Source: Alphaproteobacteria bacterium
Lineage (GTDB): Bacteria > Pseudomonadota > Alphaproteobacteria > DAOWDM01
NCBI GenBank assembly: GCA_030639035.1
Contig: DAOWDM010000052.1
Span: forward strand, 1 to 18,326
Direction of reading: 5' to 3'
DNA: 18,326 nucleotides
Shown: piece by piece, positions 14,603 to 18,326 of the stretch
Layout: every line of letters begins with the position of its first letter
How positions within the stretch are numbered: position 1 is the first letter of the stretch
The notes under the pieces: generated by a model
What the model was told of the DNA's origin: nothing
Database searches by the model: none
Seen by the model: only the letters and a program-made list of their open reading frames with translations
Made by a program: the position numbers and the translations under genes

Positions 14603-16510
14603 TTGCCTCCTCCTATTATAACCTACGAGGTTTATTACTGGGAAAAAGAAAGATGGGAACTTGTTGCTACTTATCCAAGCAACCGAGCACGTGAAGCTGT
14701 GCAAGAAGCACAGGCAGCAGAAAAAATAAACAATCAAGCTGTAAAAGTAATCCGAGAAACATACAATCCAGAAAACAGCTCCACTAGCGAAGCTGTAGTT
14801 TATCTAAGCAAAAAAATCCGCATTAAAAACACAGTTAAAGAACCTAGTCCAAGCAATTGGTTCTTTGATAGCACAGCTTTAAAAGAACAACATATCTCAT
14901 CAAAAGAAAAATCCATTCGTTCAAGTGTAAAGCTAACATTAATTATTATTGCCAGCCTGACATTAGCTGGGTTAGCTGCTGTTTTTGCCCTTCTTGTATC
15001 TATTTCTGTCTCAGAACATTCGCTAACAGCATCACAAAGCACTATAATTCTATTCGGAGTTTTCATTCTTATATTCATATTAAGTGCTGTACCTTTATCT
15101 ATCAAAACCATTAATTGGGAAGATTTTAACTCTTCAAAAAATAGAAACAAATCGCCAGCAAATAAGACAAAGACGCCTAAAAGTTCTCTTAATTTATTAG
15201 AGCGAATACTTGGAAAAGAAAAAAAACAAATCAAAACCTATGAAAAAAGCACAAACACACATGAAGAATCAAAAGAAGACCTAGAAAACAAAAAAGATAT
15301 AAAAGCAGAAGAGCAAAACAAAGAAAAAGAAAAAGATAAAGAAGAAGAAGCAGAAAAAGAAGATGTCGATAAAGTGTCTGAAGCTGAGGCTGAGACTGAA
15401 GCTAAGACTGATGCAGATAAAGGTGAAGTAGAAGATATAGAGGAGAAAGAAGAACCTTTCAAATTTCGACAAGAACTTAAAGAAACAATAATAACAATGG
15501 CTAAGTTCCTTAGTGGAATAATGTCTGCAATAAAAATTAAATATCCACAAGCAACATCTTACCGTCAATTCGGCATCAATCTTGTCGTAGCAGGAGCTAT
15601 TGAACCTCTTAAGCAGAAGGAAAACATATCAGACAAAGACAGCATAGATATTCTTCGTGAAACAATAAAACTTATCGGCATCAAAAACACTGTTGCAAAA
15701 TTGTTTTGTGATAGACTTGACGAGTATTTTCTTGAGCCTCATTATCTAAAAATGCTCAGAACAGGAAATGAAGCTATGGAGCTTCTACTTTCTAATAACA
15801 TAGCCCCTTTTGTAAAAATATGCGATGCTTTTGATGAGTGGCATGAAGACAATTCAATTAATGAAGCCCTTCAAGGAATTGTTACAATAATGTTCACTGA
15901 CATAGTTGGTTCTACCGCTCATACGCAAAATGTAGGAGATTCTGTTGCTCAACAGATAGTACGCACACACAACCATATTGTAAGATCCGCTCTTAAACAG
16001 TACAAAGGCAAAGAAGTAAAACATACTGGCGATGGTATTATGGCTTCTTTTAACTCTCCATCATCTGCTGTTAGTGCCAGTATTAAGATAATGGCTGATA
16101 TTGATAAGCACAATTATGAAACTCCTCATATGCCACTATACATTCGTATAGGTCTTAATTCAGGAGAACCAATAACAGAAGAAAATGACCTGTTTGGAAC
16201 AACAGTTCAACTTGGAGCAAGAATCTGCAATGAAGCAGCTCAAAATCAAATACTTGTATCTAATGTTGTCAAAGAACTTGTAGCAGGTTCAGCACAAAAA
16301 TTCACATGCCTTGGTTCAGTAGAACTTAAAGGAATAAAAGAACCACAGATACTTTTTGAAGTAGAGATGTTAGAAGATGCTGAAAATGAAGATGAAAATA
16401 CAGCACAGACCGAGACATCAGGTGAAGAAGAAAACATAGAACAATCTGAAACAACAAAAGAAAACAACGAGCCACACGCTGAGGTTGCTGAAAACAAAGA
16501 AGAAACCTGA
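14603..16510 (+). CDS. Membrane class III adenylate/guanylate cyclase
   Basis: A 635-residue protein predicted to make cAMP (or cGMP) at the inner membrane. Order: an N-terminal soluble domain (1-75), two membrane helices (about 111-135 and 146-167), a highly charged E/K-rich region (about 202-285, likely coiled coil), a helical linker (286-425), the catalytic domain (about 425-575) and an acidic tail. Metal ligands are Asp433 in MFTDIVGST and Asp477 in KHTGDGIMASF. The transition-state motif reads FGTTVQLGARI with Gln536 and Arg540, where many cyclases have Asn and Arg. ATP is the more likely substrate, but this is not certain. It starts at TTG with GAGG 9 bases upstream. It sits alone between rpmE and trcR, separated from each by intergenic palindromes. 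Confidence 0.88.
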   Translation: MPPPIITYEVYYWEKERWELVATYPSNRAREAVQEAQAAEKINNQAVKVIRETYNPENSSTSEAVVYLSKKIRIKNTVKEPSPSNWFFDSTALKEQHISSKEKSIRSSVKLTLIIIASLTLAGLAAVFALLVSISVSEHSLTASQSTIILFGVFILIFILSAVPLSIKTINWEDFNSSKNRNKSPANKTKTPKSSLNLLERILGKEKKQIKTYEKSTNTHEESKEDLENKKDIKAEEQNKEKEKDKEEEAEKEDVDKVSEAEAETEAKTDADKGEVEDIEEKEEPFKFRQELKETIITMAKFLSGIMSAIKIKYPQATSYRQFGINLVVAGAIEPLKQKENISDKDSIDILRETIKLIGIKNTVAKLFCDRLDEYFLEPHYLKMLRTGNEAMELLLSNNIAPFVKICDAFDEWHEDNSINEALQGIVTIMFTDIVGSTAHTQNVGDSVAQQIVRTHNHIVRSALKQYKGKEVKHTGDGIMASFNSPSSAVSASIKIMADIDKHNYETPHMPLYIRIGLNSGEPITEENDLFGTTVQLGARICNEAAQNQILVSNVVKELVAGSAQKFTCLGSVELKGIKEPQILFEVEMLEDAENEDENTAQTETSGEEENIEQSETTKENNEPHAEVAENKEET

Positions 16511-16545
16511 AGGTGAAATTTAGAAAAATAATCAGACATATTTTT

Positions 16546-16557
16546 TCAAACGTTTGA
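16546..16557. promoter_or_regulatory. Perfect palindrome TCAAACGTTTGA upstream of trcR
   Basis: A perfect 12-base palindrome 36 bases after the cyclase stop and about 120 before the trcR start. No T-tract follows it in either direction, so it is more like a protein-binding site than a terminator. It nearly matches the site upstream of rpmE at 14195-14208. Confidence 0.4.
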
Positions 16558-16578
16558 CCTAGCACATGCTTTTAAAGT

Positions 16579-16630
16579 ATTCTTTATAGCTAATATTCTT
16601 TAAGCTTTATTGTTAGACTGCTTAAAGAAT
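16579..16630. promoter_or_regulatory. ATTCTTTA repeats and inverted repeat before trcR
   Basis: ATTCTTTA occurs at 16579-16586 and 16595-16602, 16 bases apart, and in reverse at 16623-16630. The second and third copies are part of a perfect 11-base inverted repeat, ATTCTTTAAGC (16595-16605) and GCTTAAAGAAT (16620-16630), with a 14-base spacer. It ends 46 bases before the trcR ATG and has no T-tract, so an operator or a 5' leader hairpin is more likely than a terminator. Confidence 0.5.
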
Positions 16631-16676
16631 GCAGTTTAACCTAATATGTACAATTATTATTTGAAAGGAAGACCTC

Positions 16677-17270
16677 ATGGTATTGCCGTTAATGCCAAAG
16701 GCAACAGCAGTATGGCTAGTTGAAAACACAGCTCTTAGTTTTGAGCAAATAGCTGATTTCTGTGGCATACATTCGCTTGAAGTCCAAGCTATTGCTGATG
16801 AAGAAGTTGCATCAGGAATTATTGGACAAGATCCAACTAGCTCTGGTCAATTAACAGCAGAAGAAATAAAACGCTGCGAATTAAATCAAGATGCTGATTT
16901 ACGTCTGTTGGAAACAAGCACACCAAAACCACGTTCCAGATCAAAAGGAGCTCGCTATACTCCTATATCAAAACGCCAAGATCGTCCTGATGCAATATTA
17001 TGGTTGTTGAAACACCACCCTGAAATTTACAATAGGCAAATATGCAATCTTATTGGCACAACAAAAGCAACTATAGATGCAATTAGCAATCGTACGCATC
17101 GGAATATAAAAAACATTACTCCACGAAACCCTGTTACTTTAGGTCTTTGCAGTGAAGATGATCTTGAAAAAGCTATTATTGTAGCAAAAAGCAAGATTGA
17201 AAAAGAAGCAAAGCTAGCAGAAAGACAAAAAGACTCCAAAGACAGTAACGAACTGTCAGCTAAAGTTTAA
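16677..17270 (+). CDS. trcR: Cell-cycle regulator TrcR (DUF1013)
   Basis: A 197-residue protein of the alphaproteobacterial DUF1013 family, annotated elsewhere as the cell-cycle transcriptional regulator TrcR. The N-terminus MVLPLMPKATAVWLVENTALSFEQIADFCGIHSLEVQAIAD contains one helix-turn-helix-like unit. A second lies in RQDRPDAILWLLKHHPEIYNRQICNLIGTTKATIDAI (about 100-137). The hallmark GARYTPISKRQDRP and PRNPVTLGLC motifs are present. The tail is Lys- and Glu-rich. AAGGAAG precedes the ATG. Its leader holds several palindromes, and a strong terminator closes it at 17288-17320, so it is probably a single-gene unit with its own control. Confidence 0.93.
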   Translation: MVLPLMPKATAVWLVENTALSFEQIADFCGIHSLEVQAIADEEVASGIIGQDPTSSGQLTAEEIKRCELNQDADLRLLETSTPKPRSRSKGARYTPISKRQDRPDAILWLLKHHPEIYNRQICNLIGTTKATIDAISNRTHRNIKNITPRNPVTLGLCSEDDLEKAIIVAKSKIEKEAKLAERQKDSKDSNELSAKV

Positions 17271-17287
17271 TAATTTCAAATAGAAAA

Positions 17288-17320
17288 GGCTCCGTTTTTA
17301 AAAAACAGAGCCTTTTTTTT
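17288..17320 (+). terminator. Intrinsic terminator after trcR
   Basis: GGCTC-C-GTTTTT pairs with AAAAAC-A-GAGCC, 11 pairs with one internal mismatch, directly followed by eight T. It ends the plus-strand trcR transcript. An A-rich stretch (AGAAAA) before the stem could let it act weakly for the converging minus-strand gene as well. Confidence 0.9.
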
Positions 17321-17338
17321 ATCAGGATTACAGAAACG

Positions 17339-17506
17339 TTATTTCTTTTTCTGTTCCTCGATTTCTTCTTTAATTTTTAATTTCTGTCGCTTCAGGCTGG
17401 ATAGAACTCCAGAATCAGGAAGAGGGCGTGTGCCTTCATCCTCTATAGCAACTTCAAGTTCTTCATGCTTAACTTCTAAATTTTCAGTCTCTTTTTCTGT
17501 AGTCAT
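17339..17506 (-). CDS. DUF465/YdcH-like small protein
   Basis: A 55-residue acidic helical protein, too short for many gene lists, read from the ATG at 17506 with a strong GGAGGGG site 4 bases upstream. The central LEVKHEELEVAIEDE and the C-terminal LKRQKLKIKEEIEE match the helical-hairpin pattern of the DUF465 (YdcH) family, whose members have Pro-rich turns such as the RPLPDSG seen here. Function is unknown. There is no signal or membrane segment. It lies downstream of the second phosphofructokinase on the same strand, 146 bases away, and converges on trcR across the terminator. Confidence 0.8.
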   Translation of the reverse strand: MTTEKETENLEVKHEELEVAIEDEGTRPLPDSGVLSSLKRQKLKIKEEIEEQKKK

Positions 17507-17652
17507 AAGCCCCTCCAGTGTTTATAGTCTCCATACTTCTATATTATTCCTGTCTGAGACTTTTTTCCAGCAACTTGTTACTTTTTATTTACAATTAATA
17601 ACAAAAAAGAATAACAACCTAAGCTTAAGACACAAAAACAATAAATTTTAAA

Positions 17653-18326
17653 TTATTCACCTACATATATTCCAAGACCTCGAGCTGCTTTTAATACTGC
17701 AGAATCGGGAGATACCAATGCAGTGCCAATATCAACAACATCATCTAAGGAAACATCTTCTACTTTTCCTGCACGCCACACTACCATTCTATCGTTTCTA
17801 CCTTCTGCAAGAACATCAACAGCATTAACACCAAAAGCACCTGCTGCAAGCCTATCATGTGCAGAAGGAACACCTCCTCTCTGAACATGCCCAAGAACAG
17901 TTACACGTGCCTCATAATTGGTGTCTTCAATGATTTTTGTGCTAAGATAATGTCCAATACCTCCGTAACGCACCTCACTACCGCCATGAGCATTTTTAAC
18001 ATTCTGACCACATCTTGTTTTCACACCTTCAGCAACCACTATAAGAGCGTGAGGACAGCCCTGTTCATGTAGTTGATTAAGCTTATCAATAACACCCTCA
18101 TATGAATATGGAACTTCTGGAATCAAACAGACAGCAGCACCACCTGCTATTGCCGCATGTAAAGCAATATGCCCAGCATCACGCCCCATAACCTCTAAAA
18201 CCATAACACGGTGATGTGAGGCAGCAGTTGCCTGCAATCTATCTAAAGCTTCAACACAAACATCACGAGCAGTCGAAAAACCAACACTGTGTTCTGTAAT
18301 AGGCGTATCATTATCAATAGTTTTTG
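17653..18326 (-). CDS. Second 6-phosphofructokinase, 5' end cut off
   Basis: The C-terminal 223 residues of a phosphofructokinase; the start lies beyond the window. The visible part begins in the KTIDND catalytic motif and continues through SVGFSTARD, SHHRVMVLEVMGRDAGHIALHAAIAGG, LIPEVPY and RVTVLGHVQRGGVPSAHDRLAAGAFG to GIYVGE. Its pattern resembles group III (actinobacterial-like and mixed-substrate) enzymes and differs clearly from the other phosphofructokinase at 325-1551. Lys before TIDND occurs both in PPi enzymes and in some ATP enzymes, so the donor cannot be told; the deciding GGDG/GGDD loop is outside the window. The TTG at 18237 is an internal codon, not a start, since the family sequence continues upstream through EALDRLQATA. 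Confidence 0.92.
   Translation of the reverse strand, partial: KTIDNDTPITEHSVGFSTARDVCVEALDRLQATAASHHRVMVLEVMGRDAGHIALHAAIAGGAAVCLIPEVPYSYEGVIDKLNQLHEQGCPHALIVVAEGVKTRCGQNVKNAHGGSEVRYGGIGHYLSTKIIEDTNYEARVTVLGHVQRGGVPSAHDRLAAGAFGVNAVDVLAEGRNDRMVVWRAGKVEDVSLDDVVDIGTALVSPDSAVLKAARGLGIYVGE

Noticed and set aside
15238..15568. Minus-strand frames rich in Ser or Phe
   Set aside because: They are shadows of the E/K-rich spacer in the cyclase gene.
17430..17651. Plus-strand 73-codon frame
   Set aside because: It is antisense to the DUF465/YdcH-like gene and its leader, with no ribosome site or recognisable product.

Overview
The window reads as an AT-rich alphaproteobacterial chromosome segment with ordinary housekeeping and regulatory gene content. 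The lineage is inferred from a TrcR/DUF1013 cell-cycle regulator, a DUF3126 protein, a zinc-independent (C-) ribosomal protein L31 and an LdtR-like MarR protein, all of a kind I associate with Alphaproteobacteria. Two phosphofructokinases, at least one carrying pyrophosphate-type residues, suggest an organism that runs Embden-Meyerhof glycolysis. That is not universal in this class and would fit a fermentative, energy-limited or host-associated life, but this is inference. I see no tRNA, rRNA, CRISPR array, prophage or insertion sequence.

Layout. Bases 1-324 hold no convincing gene but several hairpin-forming palindromes. A PPi-type phosphofructokinase (325-1551, minus) is divergent from a small DUF3126 gene (1722-1934, plus, with a TTG start). 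Bases 1935-2281 are non-coding and repeat-filled: one dispersed-type palindrome and two tandem copies of a unit of about 122 bp. A MarR-type regulator (2282-2737, minus) is divergent from adenine deaminase (2908-4620, plus), with an inverted repeat in the shared control region. Converging on the deaminase is a minus-strand cluster read in the order pepN (10296-7480), pentapeptide-repeat protein (7440-6655), soluble PAS-PAS hybrid histidine kinase (6613-4628).

The translation-factor block follows. epmA (minus, preferred start 11468) is divergent from efp (11544-12110), placing the enzyme that lysylates EF-P next to its substrate. Downstream on the plus strand are suhB-like (12122-12925), a secreted OmpA-domain protein (12973-14037), rpmE (14261-14488), a membrane class III nucleotide cyclase (14603-16510) and trcR (16677-17270). 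A strong intrinsic terminator (17288-17320) separates trcR from the converging 55-residue DUF465/YdcH-like gene (17339-17506), found by reading the minus strand directly. The window ends inside a second phosphofructokinase (17653 to beyond 18326, minus).

No clearly new multi-gene system is visible. The most notable points are a perfect hairpin over the histidine kinase start codon, a shared TCAAACG-W-TTGA palindrome upstream of both rpmE and trcR plus a second perfect inverted repeat before trcR, a Cys in place of Met in the PepN GAMEN motif together with a 62-residue tail, an Asn at the usually Asp catalytic position of the PPi-type PFK, and a tandem intergenic repeat that shares short blocks with a palindrome 12 kb away.
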